From Sycobia sp. Sy_11 (lineage: Eukaryota; Arthropoda; Insecta; Hymenoptera; Epichrysomallidae), in NCBI GenBank assembly GCA_018907035.1, contig JACCIC010000291.1:248001-312000 (forward strand): DNA of 64,000 nucleotides. The letters are read 5' to 3'. Made by a program: the position numbers and the translations under genes. Of this stretch, positions 12,965-25,486 are shown piece by piece. The first letter of the stretch is position 1. Each line of letters starts with the position of its first letter. The notes beneath the pieces were generated by a model. The model was not told the DNA's origin. It was given only the letters and a program-made list of their open reading frames with translations, and made no database searches.

Positions 12965-13892
12965 CTGCGGGTGGAACGGGAAGGGATAAGGTTATTAACA
13001 TTCAAGATGATTAAATTCGACTTTTTCCATTTTCGCCCGTTCTAATTTGGGGTAGGCTGTTCGGAAACTGGGTGGGTAGTTTACGCGGCCAACGGGGGCG
13101 AGGGGTCGGAGTTTTGCGGAAACAGAATGTTAGCTTTATACATCACGTACTCTTAATGCTGTTAATAACGCGATGTCCGTAAAACTTGTAAAAAATAAAG
13201 CTGCACGACGGTCGTTATCGTGCTGTTATGGCTGCAGATTCCACCGATGCCTGTGTGGTTGTGCACGATGAGGATAGAACGCATAAAATCGAATCGCATA
13301 CGATTACTTTATTATCGTAATAACGACAATGTTGCTCATTTATCGATAAAACTCTTTTCGTTTTTCGACAATGTATAGAATTATGCCTAGGTCATAGGAC
13401 TTATAAAGAAATAATTTATATCACGAATTTCGGAACAGTGATGGAGAATTTGTTTATTCTTTTAAGGAGCGAGGATTGGCTATTTCTAAAAATGCGAGAA
13501 AGAGTTCATATCAGCCAACGAGATGAAGGAGCTGAAGCATAAAAAATAAAATAAGCTGCATGAAGAAAATGCTAAAATCACGGAATGAGATTATATGCGA
13601 ATCGATATCGATATCGAAACCCCGATGCCGGAGTGAGAAGACAAAATCGAAGCAGATGCAGGGTCGTCGACCCGAGAATTCAATTAATGATTTAAATTCA
13701 TCGTTTTTTTCAGTCTGCTTCTTGTATTAATATATTAATTCTAAATTCGTTGCTATTGAATACAATATGATATTTTCATTAAAAAAAAGAAAAAAAATGA
13801 AGTGTGTGACAGCGGTTAAAATAACCAATATTCATCTACGTTATCATATATATATGTTACTTATCATATATAATATTACATTATCATATATA

Positions 13893-13935
<43 letters not shown>

Positions 13936-16900
13936 TATGATTATGTATTTTATACATAATGCGTACATTATCAGATTTCATCGAAATTTTCGAATTACAT
14001 TTTTGAGTGCCAGAAAAAAGATCAGTTTCGCTATCCGAATATCTATCTGGGAATAAATACTGAATCGAAATTCTCGAAAAAAATCGAAAGTAGTCGAAGC
14101 TATTATTTGATAGATTATTCGATAGATTATTTGATTAACTGGGTCAGCTGCCAATTGAATCGGTGCAAAAATTCAGAATAATCCATACGTGAAAGAAGTT
14201 TAATTTTCATAATCATCATCGCCGTATTAAGCTCTCATCGACTCTTATAATGGATTAACCCAGAATAACGGCTCGATCCCAATCCAAAAGACCGTGTACG
14301 CGCGAAACAATCTCCGTCGACCGTAAAACTCACCCGCATCCGGCCCGACGCTCGCCTCGGCCGTCTCGGCGTCCGTCTCCGTGGCCTCGTCCCTGGTCTT
14401 CTTCTTCTTCTTGGCCTTCCTCGGCTTGCGCTTGCCGCAGGTCTCGGTGCCGCAGATCTTGTTGCAGATCTCCGAGAACATCTGGTCCTTCTGCTCGTCC
14501 GTGCAGGCGCACTCGCGCCTGTAGTGGCCCGGGTACATGGGCGACTTGGCCGTCGGCTTCTCGCAGGGCAGCAGCCGCAGGCACTCGTACGGCATCGCCA
14601 GATTCGTCTCCTCCTGGGCGTAGACGTGGGAGCAGGGATCGCGGCTCGGCCGCTCGAGCTCCGTGATTATGCACTGGTCCAGGTAGCTCAGCCGCAGATA
14701 GATCTCCATGCAGCAGTTCGTGTACTCGCTGCTGTCGGGCTGCTGGAGGGTCAGCTTGCACTTGAGGGTGCTGTGGCGAGGGTTTCGTGCAAATTTACAG
14801 AGAGATTAATGGATGGCGGAGAAGCGAGGCGCCCGCGTATCGCGATGAATTTGTGGCTAAACGCGGATGAAAATGGAAGTGACGCTCGACTTGGAACTCG
14901 TCTATTTTTACGAATCCAATGGATCAATTGTCGAACATTAAAAATACAGGATACGTAGTTGGAAGTTTGGTGGTTAGTTTGAAGGTGTACGGAAAGTTGT
15001 CCGAGTAAAAGTTGACGTATAGAATTTTCGATCGGACTTGCGTGAAAATCGCGATGAAAATTAAATCTTTTTAACATGTACAATGTCACCGTGACCTTGG
15101 CAAAAGATACTATATATCAGCAGCGATCATTTTTACGATACGTAGAAGGTGTGTACGTAGTTTTCGTAATTGAAAAAAAAACTTCTATGGAACAAAAATA
15201 ATGGTCTTAACCGGTTCATATTTCTTGTGGTGAAAAAGGAAACACACACGTTAACGATCGAACTGAGAATGTATCGAATATTCAGACTACGAAAAGTGTA
15301 AACGAAATTCAGATTTTGTAAAGTGAGCTATGTATTTTACGCGTGCCAGACGCGAAAACCAAAGCGGATCGGACGCTGGGCATAGTTCATTCTGAATAAC
15401 GTAACTTATTTAGGCGCAGAAAATTGACATTATATTATTTATGCTTAAAGGCATTAAAATATTTTGACTTACGCGTGGTGTAAAAAAATAATAGACTAGA
15501 TATCGACTGATTAAAATGAAGAAGCATGCACTGCTTTCAAACAGCCCAAACAGTGCGTACATTGCTCACTTTACTCCCTTAATTCACAAACACTTATTTA
15601 TAAGGAATACATGTTTAAAAATGCATTTTCATATTTCATCTCGGTTTTATAAAGTAGTTATTGCGTATCTCAATTAAAATATTTATTTTTACATCGATAA
15701 AGACAAAAATAAGATATCAAATTTTTAGTTCTATGTATAATAATTTAATAATTATAGTAGTTATTATAGTTATTATAGCAGTATAATTATAGTAGTTTAC
15801 CGTTGATATTTTTCCCAGACTAATGGAACCTCATTAAGGAGTAAAACACACTCAAAAACTCATTTTTTCTAAATATCCCGGCTTAAAATAAAATTTTTCA
15901 AGATAAAATCCCCATTATACTTTAAAAGAAAAAAGTAAGTCTCTCGTGACAATAATTAACGGTTAAAAATGCTAATCTCGGTTTAATTTTGTTGAAAAAT
16001 AAACTATAATTCGAGATATTCAGAAAATGGTTTTAGAGGATTAATTTTCGAGGTAGCTTTTACTCTCTTTCAGAGTTAATACCGGCCGACAAAAAGACAT
16101 ATATAAATGTACGTGTTTGTTCGTTTTTTCTCTTCCATGCTGTACATTTAAATTATTAAAATAGACGAATATGTGTTTAATACTATTACGATGAATCGTT
16201 ATTTAGAATAAAAATAAATTATTTAATGACTACGAATCTCGGTAATCATAATATTTTTTTATGTATCAAATATATCAGAGAAAGTAATAAACAGCTGATA
16301 TTATCTCATAATGGAGAAGCGTTACATTCGTTACATACTTTTAAGTATCATTTTAAAATATCCGTTTGTATCTTCTGCTCAGCTATGTTACTAATAAATT
16401 GCTAAAATTTCTGAGTAGCACATGTTGAAAATCATCATAAATAATAAAATAATTAAATAAAATCCCCGAAATTCGAAACTATCACGAAATTAACACTTTA
16501 CATATAAATAACTTTGTGAGTGTTCAAAATTTCTACGATTTCACACTTAAACTTCAACGAAAGACGTATGAATATTCAATTGATTCTAAGCATTAATCGA
16601 TCCTCGCATATATGACCACGTTGATCCCATCTATCAAGCAGGATTTAACGATCAGAATATCCCTCGATCATGGAGAAAGAGAGAGAGAGAGAGAGAGAGA
16701 GACATAAAAATCGAGGCGCTAAACCTCTCCCGAATCGAAGCCAATTTTCCCAAGCAATTAGTCGATTAATCCTCGCATCTACATCTAGATCGCTTCTCCT
16801 TCGCATCGTCGCCGACCATCACCGTCTCAGACACTATCGCACCCCCCTCCCCCCGCCAAAAAACCCTTCATCTTCTCCCCGCCCATCAAACTTTCCCCAT

Positions 16901-17545
16901 TCCCGACGGCTTAAAAACTCGCCCCTCCCGCCGGCCCCGCCCCGCGCCCCTCGAAAAAACCTACCTGGACACGGGATCGCGCTCGTGCACGAGCTCGAGG
17001 TAATCCGAGAGGGCGCGCCTAACCGCCAGCTCGTCGACGATCTCGTTGATCAGGCCGTCGGCGTCGATCCGCGCCCGGCCCACCTCCTGCACGTGCTCCT
17101 CGGTCTCGAAGTAGCGCGAGATCTCCCGCCGCACCTTGATCTCGAACACCTCGCCGCTGGCCTTGTCGCGCAGCCGGCACTGGGGCACCGCGAACACCAC
17201 GGATTTGCCGCCGTGGTAGAGCTGGACGTCGCCCGTGGAGCCCAGGTACTCTCTGCCGGGCAAGCAGCAGTCGTTTAGTAATCGTCGAGTTTCGTTCGAG
17301 ATCGAAAAGTTAGGAATGTGGCGCGGTTTTTCTTTCTTCTAATTCTTAGCAGTTTTATTGTTATAACGTGTTTTTTTTTTTTTTGCTTAATTCATCAATA
17401 TTGGAGCTAAAAATTAAGAGATGCTCATTCGAATGGAGGAAATAGCAAATAAACAGGAAATAGCAAATAAACACTTAGACTCGAGGCTAAATGAGAATTT
17501 AATGAAGAAAAAAAATGTTTTTGGTTTTCAATAGCCTAGTTAAAT

Positions 17546-17601
<56 letters not shown>

Positions 17602-19760
17602 AAGAAATATAATATGTAAATATAATTAGCAGCTACAACTTTTTGCAACATATCTTATCACCATAGAGCAATAATCCAGAGTCACAATTTTTATTGTGAA
17701 ATGCTTCGGCAAGTTGATTTTCACGAAACTTTAGACAACTATATTTTTTTAATAATTTTTGCTGTCCTCCCAATGGACCAGCTCTTAGAAGCTAATACTT
17801 TTTGGAATGTATTCCATCAATAATTTCAATTCCGAAACACGAGCGCTGCCATATATGTGAAAAAATTTTATTTAAGTGCTAACAGTATAACGTAAACTCG
17901 GGCAATTTGAATTCTTCAAATAATTGTCTCTATTATTGATGATCAGCTATTAGCAGCTGAACTTTTACATTCATATTTTGCCGCAAATTGGCGTAGAACA
18001 GAAATCTGTTAAAGTCATTTTTATTTAATTTTTAAGATTAGACACTTTTATTTGTCATTACTCATCAGCTTTTTAATTACGAGTTGAATTAAATATAAAT
18101 TTTTCAATAAAATCTAAAATATTCATGTACTTTATAGTATTATTGAACAATCTAGTTTTTTTAACAAACATTGTTTCTTTTACCCTCAAGGACATGCTTT
18201 AGCCTGTTCTGTCCCAACGTGGGATTTAGCAAAAACTTTATTGATAAGCCATTGAGAATCCAAATAAAAATATTCATTTTAAAGTATTCTGATAATTTCA
18301 ATAATTATTAAAATAAATTATTTCAATTTGTCGCTTATAGTGCTAATTATTCTCAAGGTATATATAAAATCAATGCATTATTATATGCTGTACTCTATAA
18401 TTTACGTCAACGTTATTTAATTTATTAATCAAATATATATATAATTAAATAAACAGCTATATACTTGATAAATTATGTTTCAATAAATTAAGGTGTAAAA
18501 GAAAAATATTATTATAATTTTGTATTAATATTCAACAAGTACTAAATCGTCGAATGGGTCGCATCCGTATCAAAATTGTTATATTTTATTAATTATAAAT
18601 TTATTTATAATTTATTATCGCATGAAATTATAAAAATATATTTTGTCAGACTTGCCTACTATTCGTTTAGAGCCCTTGTGCGTTTACCGTGAGAGAAGTA
18701 AAATAAAAAGTCTACTTAAATTGATAAATATAATTGAAGGCAATGACATCCAAATAAATAATACGGTAAATAAATTGTCATTGAATAAATACGAGTTATT
18801 TAATTATTCATAAGCTTTCATTACTTCTATCCTTTTAATAAAATTAAATAAATCTCATAATCACAAATTAACTTTGACCGTTGCGTAAAGTTTAAGAAAA
18901 ACAATATGATGTTCATCGTATCATGTTCCCATTTTACAAATACATTAATGGACAAATCAAATAACAATCTCTATTCATCTAAAATTGTAAATAATTCATG
19001 GAAAAAAATATTTTTGAAATATTAACTCTCCTTAATACAGAAACCAAAATGAGACTTAATTTTTAGTTAAAAGTAATTTTATCGCATAACTCGTCGAATT
19101 AATTATTCGTGAGCAGATTCAATATACTAATATATCGTCAGTTCGAGAGTATCGATTTCTCATTCAAAACCGGGCAATATTTAATCCAAATTAGATATAT
19201 ACGAGTTCCTGTCGCATATATTGTTTATACGTTAAATTAATTATTGAATTTCAATTAAATTCATAGGAGCGCATCCAGCGCGTTCCTATATTTGTCCCCT
19301 GGTAAAAAAATTTCCTCGTACTGTCGCGAATCGCGAATCGTCCCAAATTAATAAAATCATGAATGAACCCTTCGGGAATAATAGATGTTCGAATATCGGG
19401 CGTTCGTTCGTTACTTGTAATCCAGTCGATTCGGCATGAGATCGATCCAGTCGTCGTCCAGGAAGCGAAAGCTCGTTATAAATTTAGTCAGGATCACGGC
19501 ATCGAAGGGGCAGTCGCTTGGGATGTATAACTGTAGTGGCACGAGTTACAAATTAAAATTAATCATTATTACAGCCGAGATATAACTTTTACACCGTGTT
19601 ACATTAGAAAGTACTAAAAATTACAATGTTGCGTCTTGTCTGCATATCATATCGATGAAAACAACGTATTTATTTACAATTAAGTAAAAAAACTAACCTT
19701 CTCCACTACAAATTCTAACATCATAATGTGCGAATCACGTCCTATCATTAAATCCGTCAT
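12738..19760 (-). CDS. Cysteine-rich insect protein of unknown function, five coding exons
   Basis: Assembled coding exons: 19760-19698, 19530-19415, 17252-16965, 14770-14334, 12964-12738; GT-AG junctions with phases 0, 2, 2, 1; 376 residues. The start is the first Met after an in-frame TAA at 19832-19830 and has an A-rich context. No signal peptide or membrane helix is visible. Residues 12-155 look like a folded beta-rich domain (FVVEKLYIP, ITSFRFLDDDW, KSVVFAVPQC, VFEIKVRREI). Residues 156-267 hold 12 Cys and a second beta-like stretch (TLKCKLTL, CCMEIYLRLSYLDQCIITEL). Residues 268-300 are a basic then acidic linker. Residues 303-376 have 12 Cys in a Pro-Cys tail after five Gly. Total 26 Cys. 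I do not recognise it for certain. The layout recalls insect-restricted C2-like DUF families (for example DUF4776 or DUF4788), which is a guess. The tail resembles cysteine-rich structural or metal-binding proteins such as sperm-tail proteins. Confidence 0.8.
12965..14333 (-). other. Intron 4 of the Cys-rich gene
   Basis: About 1.4 kb, AT-rich, with the 20-bp tandem repeat and (TA)n near 13841-13933. Confidence 0.7.
13841..13933. repeat. 20-bp tandem repeat running into (TA)n
   Basis: ttatcatata recurs at 13841, 13861 and 13881 with exact 20-base spacing, then passes into a (TA)n tract to 13933. It lies in intron 4 of the Cys-rich gene. Confidence 0.75.
14334..14770 (-). CDS. Cys-rich gene coding exon 4
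   Basis: Residues 157-301 with split codons at both ends. The acceptor is cgccacag and the donor is GATGCGG|gtgagt. Twelve cysteines at 160, 175, 176, 189, 202, 219, 225, 243, 245, 258, 262 and 267. A run of Lys/Arg (269-282) is followed by Glu/Asp/Thr/Ala-rich sequence. Codon use is very G/C-ending, and CpG is abundant. Confidence 0.85.
14771..16964 (-). other. Intron 3 of the Cys-rich gene
   Basis: About 2.2 kb: AT-rich in the middle, CpG-rich next to exon 4 and C-rich on the exon 3 side. Flanking phases agree without extra exons. Confidence 0.7.
16676..16701. repeat. (GA)n microsatellite in intron 3 of the Cys-rich gene
   Basis: Short perfect GA array, followed downstream by C-rich DNA leading to exon 3. 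Confidence 0.9.
16965..17252 (-). CDS. Cys-rich gene coding exon 3
   Basis: Completes Lys60 and encodes 61-155 plus two bases of Ser156. The acceptor is cttgcccggcag and the donor is TCCAG|gtaggt. Strong third-position G/C preference. It has alternating hydrophobic strands (GDVQLYHGG, KSVVFAVPQC, VFEIKVRREI) and then an amphipathic, acidic helical part (INEIVDELAVRRALSDYLEL). Confidence 0.85.
17253..19414 (-). other. Intron 2 of the Cys-rich gene
   Basis: About 2.2 kb of strongly AT-rich DNA with one TA array. No additional exon is needed, since flanking phases (2/2) already agree. Confidence 0.7.
17549..17598. repeat. (TA)n microsatellite in intron 2 of the Cys-rich gene
   Basis: Perfect TA array in AT-rich intron DNA. 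A small duplication (gaaatagcaaataaac twice) lies at about 17449-17472. Confidence 0.9.
19415..19530 (-). CDS. Cys-rich gene coding exon 2
   Basis: Residues 22-59 plus two bases of Lys60. The acceptor is ccactacag and the donor is TACAA|gtaacg. It reads LYIPSDCPFDAVILTKF then FRFLDDDWIDLMP. It has no ATG before Met52, so start-based ORF calling misses it. Its composition is clearly protein-like. Confidence 0.78.
19698..19760 (-). CDS. Cys-rich gene coding exon 1
   Basis: Twenty-one codons, MTDLMIGRDSHIMMLEFVVEK, then donor GAG AAG|gttagt in phase 0. The join to the next exon gives FVVEKLYIPSDCP, a smooth beta-strand-like continuation. Met13 and Met14 are alternative starts. An in-frame TAA 24 codons above Met1 limits further extension unless another exon joins inside that stretch. 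Confidence 0.65.
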
Positions 19761-19832
19761 TTTTCTATTTTTTGCTGCTGTTTCGATATATTTTAAATTG
19801 GCCTTATCTTGCGTTACTTTAGTTTCGTTTTA

Positions 19833-20461
19833 TCTTGAAATTTTGAACTTACGGGCCGAAAAGTTTGTACTTAAATTTTGCCATTATTATCCGAAAATAA
19901 TTGAGAACCGTCTGAAGTTTACATTTTTACGAATTCACGAAGACGTTCAGACACAAACTTGATACGAATCAGTCGATAGAATCATGTCCTTATATATAGC
20001 TATAAGCCCTCGATTTTTGAAAATTTCTATTACTTGTAATAATCATTTAGTAGCTCTTATATATTTTGAACATCAAAGTCCAATATTCGACTTGATTTAC
20101 AAATTTTCTCGTACTATCCTCGCTTTTTCATTCATTATTATTCATTATTACGAGAGTAATAAGGTACACATGTCACAAAGAATTGAAAAAATTTTTTGAA
20201 TTTACATTTTTATCATCAAAAAATTTCATTTAGACAGCAAAACGAAATGTTATCACATAAAATTTGCCAAAAAAAATTTACTCCATCATCAATTAAATGG
20301 AGCACCAGCAGGCCCTTTGGAACATTTGAAAAATTTTATTATGAACAAATAAATTTCTAATTGACAATTTACTTCTCTGTATTTTCAGAAAAACGTAGCA
20401 AGGAATTTTTTAAATACAAAATATACACCGCTAAAATACACTCAGACAATTACATTTTTGC
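19833..20461. other. AT-rich upstream region of the Cys-rich gene
   Basis: Upstream of the start codon the DNA is AT-rich without a clear TATA/initiator arrangement. Plus-strand frames at 19726-20199 are AT-rich and not protein-like. Confidence 0.45.
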
Positions 20462-20628
20462 ACATTTTCGATTAAATGAAAAAGAGAGACAGAGACACAT
20501 AGAGATAAAGAGAGACAGAGAGAGAGAAAGAGAAAGAGAAATAGAGCTAGAGAAAGATAGAGGCATTTGCAAGAAAAAAACAGCCGCGAGCACGCGCTAA
20601 ATGCACCGCACCGACATATTTTCTATCT

Positions 20629-20692
<64 letters not shown>

Positions 20693-20827
20693 TTTTCTCT
20701 CTCTCTCTCTCTTTCTGTGTCTCCCTCTCTTTTCACGAAACAATTCGACGTAATTCACACCCTCTCTGCGTCAACGTGGGGGGGGGGGGTTGGAGCAGGG
20801 TCAGAGGAAGAAACAAATACAGCAAGA

Positions 20828-20866
<39 letters not shown>
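20462..20866. repeat. Purine/pyrimidine mirror cluster: GA, CT, G12, GA
   Basis: Imperfect GA/AAG tract (20478-20560), (CT)n (20632-20735), an unbroken run of twelve G (20778-20789) and (AG)n (20829-20863), all within about 400 bp. The GA and CT blocks are mutually complementary in inverted order. Confidence 0.9.
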
Positions 20867-20869
<3 letters not shown>

Positions 20870-21126
20870 AAGAAGGAAGCGCGGAAGGTCGCGGCGGGCA
20901 CCGAGAGGGAAGAAAGAAAAGCTCGCGTGCGTTGGACCGTGGGGGCGCTGCGCCGGGCGCTCGTTCCTCCTAATCGCCGCTGGAGGGGCCAATGGAAAAC
21001 AAGAGAGCCTCTCCGCAGTGCGCGGGCACTATCTTTATTACTTTAATTCGAAGAAGCGAAGTCGCGCAAACGATGCCACCTCCCCCCCCCCCCGATCCCA
21101 CTCTGGGTCCGCTTCCCATCCAGGTG

Positions 21127-21129
21127 ATA

Positions 21130-21207
<78 letters not shown>

Positions 21208-21420
21208 GAACGAAAGAGGATGCTAGAGATTCCGCCCAGCCACCCACCACCCCTTGCCGTCCCTTACCCGCCGAGCAATTTATGAAGATATTATATTCTC
21301 GTTAACGCGCGGGCCGCCGCGGGCGCGCTTTCTTCGGGTAATTCTGCTGTCTTCCTTTACATTACCTCCGCGCTTCTTTCTTTTTCCATCAGACCTTTGA
21401 GGCGGACACCCGGGAATCGT

Positions 21421-21479
<59 letters not shown>
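21127..21479. repeat. Two (TA)n arrays flanking a GC-rich segment
   Basis: TA arrays at 21127-21206 and 21422-21479 with about 200 bp of CpG-rich sequence between. Confidence 0.95.
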
Positions 21480-21481
<2 letters not shown>

Positions 21482-23095
21482 GCCCTGCAGCAGCGAAACA
21501 AGCCATAGAGGATACTTCCGTCGAGGATTCGACCACTGTTGTTGATGAAAGCTTAATGTTTTTCTATTTTTTATTTCTTGTTTTTATTGTCGTTTAGGGA
21601 AGCCAAGACTCGTTTGCATCCTTTTAATTTTCTTTTCGTTTTCACGCATAAATTCACAAATAAATCCAAGAACGAATGGCGAGTTGAGAAATTAGACGAG
21701 TTTTTTTTTTCATTGAAATTACACTCTGGTTTCAACTTTACGTAAATAGCATTAAACTTTTACCCCGTGCCCGCCGAGTAATTTTCGAGTTTCCAATTAA
21801 ACAGAAAATTAGAGTTCGTTTCTAGAATAGCTAAATACTTTAGTTTCATTCGGTGTCGCGATTACGGTATGAATATTGCAAAATTAATGGAAAATTTACC
21901 AGTGCCGCGGCAGCGCGATCTCCGACGAATCGTAATGGGATTTGATTTATATATTTTTTAACAACTCATGCGTATTTATGCTTTATCGTGACAGTTGATG
22001 CTAGGTGTGTGACATTATAACAATAAATACATTGGACTCAGTGAAAATCGACGTATACACGTATTTATGCAAAGAATTAATGTGCTATACCCTCAAAATG
22101 AATACTTTTCTCCTCGTAATTGTAAAAATTCAAGATGGATCAAAAATAGCCATGAGTAAATTAAACAAATTATATTTATAATATCTAAAATAACAATATA
22201 TAAAATAAAAGAAATTATATTGAGAAAATCAAAATTACTTAATACTCGTTTTCTTTGTCTCGATTGCCGTTCTAACAAGATACACATCAAAGTCTATTTT
22301 TATTTATATTCAACGTTTCCTTCGTACTTTAATAATAGTCAATTATTTCGAAAATTAATATATTTTCCGTTCTTTAGTCGATACCGAAGTCGAAATATCG
22401 ACAAGATAAAAGTTATTCTCCAAGGCAGCAATGGTTTAAATATACCCTGTGAACGTATTAATTACATTCGTTTGCTCTCGTACATTTTTACAAGCCAATA
22501 AACGTAAGATACAAATTTCTGCGTGGCCAGAAGCTGATAACTGCAAGGACCGGCTATATTTAACGCTATAATCTGGGTTAACGGCAGGGTCAAATGCGGA
22601 ATATCGATAAGACCCTTCGCGCGGCCTCTAACAAAGGGCCAAATTTAAATATTCCGATTACGATCGGACGGATTTTACGAGAGAATTCCATTTTTTTGTT
22701 TCGTTTTTCAATAAAAAATTTCGCACATCGATCGTTTAATTATCGTAAAAAATTAAACGAAAACTGATTAAAAAAAATTTGATAACAAATGTGTATATAA
22801 ATAAAGTTATATCGCAGATTCGACAGTGAAGAAACATCGATCGGGAAGCCCAGGCGCGAACCCAGCGAAACTGCATGTTGGCGATAATTTTCCATTATCG
22901 ATCTTGCTCGCCTTTTAACGGCAACATTTTGATCTCTCGAAATGTCCAACCGGGATCGCGGGCATATAATTAAATTACGCCGACTGTTTTCCATCCACTC
23001 GGATCCAATTAACGGAGCGCGCGCCGGACGGCCGCGCCTTTGCGTCGCCTAGGTGCCAATCACAATTAAAAAGCCCCGTAAGGAGCAGCTACACA

Positions 23096-23141
<46 letters not shown>

Positions 23142-23339
23142 AATCTCATTTTCCATTATAAAAATCGAATTACCTCCCTGGAACGTACAGCGCTGACGAG
23201 CCTCGAGCAATCTCGATTTCTTCTCCCGGTAACGCTTACGTTGGGAGTACCTCTGCAACTCGAGATTCCGCCGAAAGCTCGCAGTCTCGAAGGGGTATAA
23301 AAATAAGCTGATATAGGCGCAACACTGAGCACTTTTTGA

Positions 23340-23396
<57 letters not shown>

Positions 23397-25429
23397 TTGA
23401 CAAGAGTATACTGATCCTAAAGTGGGGGAGAGAGGCAGCAATTAAATTTAACGCGCTCATTAACGGAATGCAATGTTATACATTGGCAATCAATAGCGCG
23501 CATTGATACCTGCTTAATGATATACTCTATTAGATAATTCAATGGAGTTGATACTGGGTTATGACAATTCAAAAGACCTTTTATTAGACAGTTAAGTTTG
23601 ACGGAACTGGATTATGTATACATTTCGGAAAACGAATCTGGCCTGAGAATTGCTTCGTCGCGGCGGTTTTTTCAAACAATCAAAGAGCTCCATAACCAGA
23701 ATGTGTGGGGAAAATACGTTTCTTTAGGATACATATGAAGTTACATTGCGTCGAAAATACATTTTTTCATCAAAATTGTAAACCAGATAAAAGTATAATT
23801 GTTATCCTCTCGAATACCGTTTCATTTGTTTAAATATCTCTCACATCCTAAAAGCCACTGAACGCATCTGAAATTGATTTAATTGATCAAACGCTAATTA
23901 AAGCATCCGTGGAGCATTTGTTCATAACGCGAGTAACTTCACCTTGTAATTTGCTTCGCGAATCGAACACAGGTGTGACGTCGATCCATTGTATTATCGT
24001 ATTACCGTTAATATTTGTAACGTAAGGGGAAACACAAAGGGGCAAAATAGGGCTATATATATATACTCCATATCGAGCAAGCAGCTTATACTATCTCTGT
24101 ACTGCCGGGCAAACATATATTATAGGAGGAAAGCGTGTACATATATATATGGAAAGCTCTACGCCTCGCTACGAGTTTGCAGTAATAGGGCAGATTCTAT
24201 ATCTATATGGCCTAGTCCGATCGTAGATAAACGATTCAGTAGATAAAGAATATTGCGGGTGATTTTATATCGGGCGATAACGGTCATATACGAACGCGAC
24301 GGGTGCAGTGAGAAAATTGCAATATTATTCGACAAATTTACAGGATGTGCAAGTAAAAGTTTTGTTTTGTTTAAATTTTACTCGAATTTCCGGACTCGTG
24401 TAAAGTTTATGAAAATATATGGTTTTAATTTGTGTTTTTTTATTATTCATTTACATTTATATAAATTATTTTAAATAACGTCATAATATATCTCACATAA
24501 AATGAAAAACTTTTTTTTCAACTCTGTAATCATCGATAATTTAAATCAAAATTTACTTACAAATATATGAAAAATATTTGCAAATGATTAATTTTTATTT
24601 ATTTAAGAGAATTAGTGTTTAACTATGGAATCTTTCATAAGTATTGACAGTGTCACTGTGAAATTATAGTCTGTATGTGACTGTAATTTATGAACTAACT
24701 TATGAATAAGATTTTTGTTACAGAAAATACTTATATTTTATTGTTTTATTGAGTTCATTTTAAAAATCTTGTTATCTAGGTAGTAGTTGACTTTCCTATG
24801 CAAAATATCAACTATGTATACCATGATGATCGTGATATAATTTTAGTGTCTTAGAAAAAAAAGTAAACCAGGTTATCGTGACGTTGAACGAAATATGGAC
24901 CATACTTTATCTCGTATATACTCAATAGAAGATGACAATGTACTAAAATATGATTCTCTAAAGAGGAAGCATTTATTATAATAAAAGTTAGTACAATTTT
25001 ATCAGTAAGCCAACTTGCTGAAAATGCCGCAATTAAAATACATATACGAAGAAAGGACGCAACGGCGATTTATTTACGAATCGATCGGTAAAATTAAATG
25101 AACCGTAAAATAATATAATCATCGGGAGGAAAGCCGAAGATCCGGAGATCTTGGATTACTCCTTAAATTATCTGACCTGCGAGAAATCTCTTCTCCTCGG
25201 GTCTTTAGCTTAATTTGGCCATCGCCCGCGCCACCACGGCAGCGATTCAGCGAATCAACTTCGTCCTCATCCCCCTATAGCATCCCTCTTCACCCCCCCC
25301 CACCGAGCCAAAAAACCGAGCTAATTTATTCGAGCCACTCCACTTCACCTCCCCCGTCCACTCACGATCACGCGCTCGATTCGGTTAACCCCTCAGCCCC
25401 GTCGGGCTAAGCGGTCGCAAATCAAGAGG

Positions 25430-25431
<2 letters not shown>
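21480..25431. other. Intergenic AT-rich DNA, no gene recognised
   Basis: Short frames only. CpG-containing stretches at 22540-22680, 22830-23060 and 23940-24290 have no recognisable protein. Confidence 0.5.
23096..23395. repeat. Two (TA)n arrays
   Basis: TA arrays at 23096-23139 and 23344-23395 separated by mixed-composition DNA with no convincing ORF. Confidence 0.95.

Positions 25432-25486
<55 letters not shown>

Noticed and set aside
12565..13005. 146-codon minus-strand frame rich in Arg/Ala/Leu over exon 5
   Set aside because: Frame shadow of the Pro-Cys exon; it crosses the acceptor and the real stop.
14330..14761. 143-codon minus-strand frame over Cys-rich exon 4
   Set aside because: Out of frame with the spliced protein; composition is the GC-driven shadow of the true frame.
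14524..14958. 144-codon plus-strand frame
   Set aside because: Antisense to exon 4; no family resemblance.
16670..17278. 202-codon plus-strand frame
   Set aside because: Antisense shadow of exon 3 preceded by a GA repeat translation.
20567..21305. Several frames with LSLSLS, ERERER or YIYIYI
   Set aside because: Microsatellite translations.
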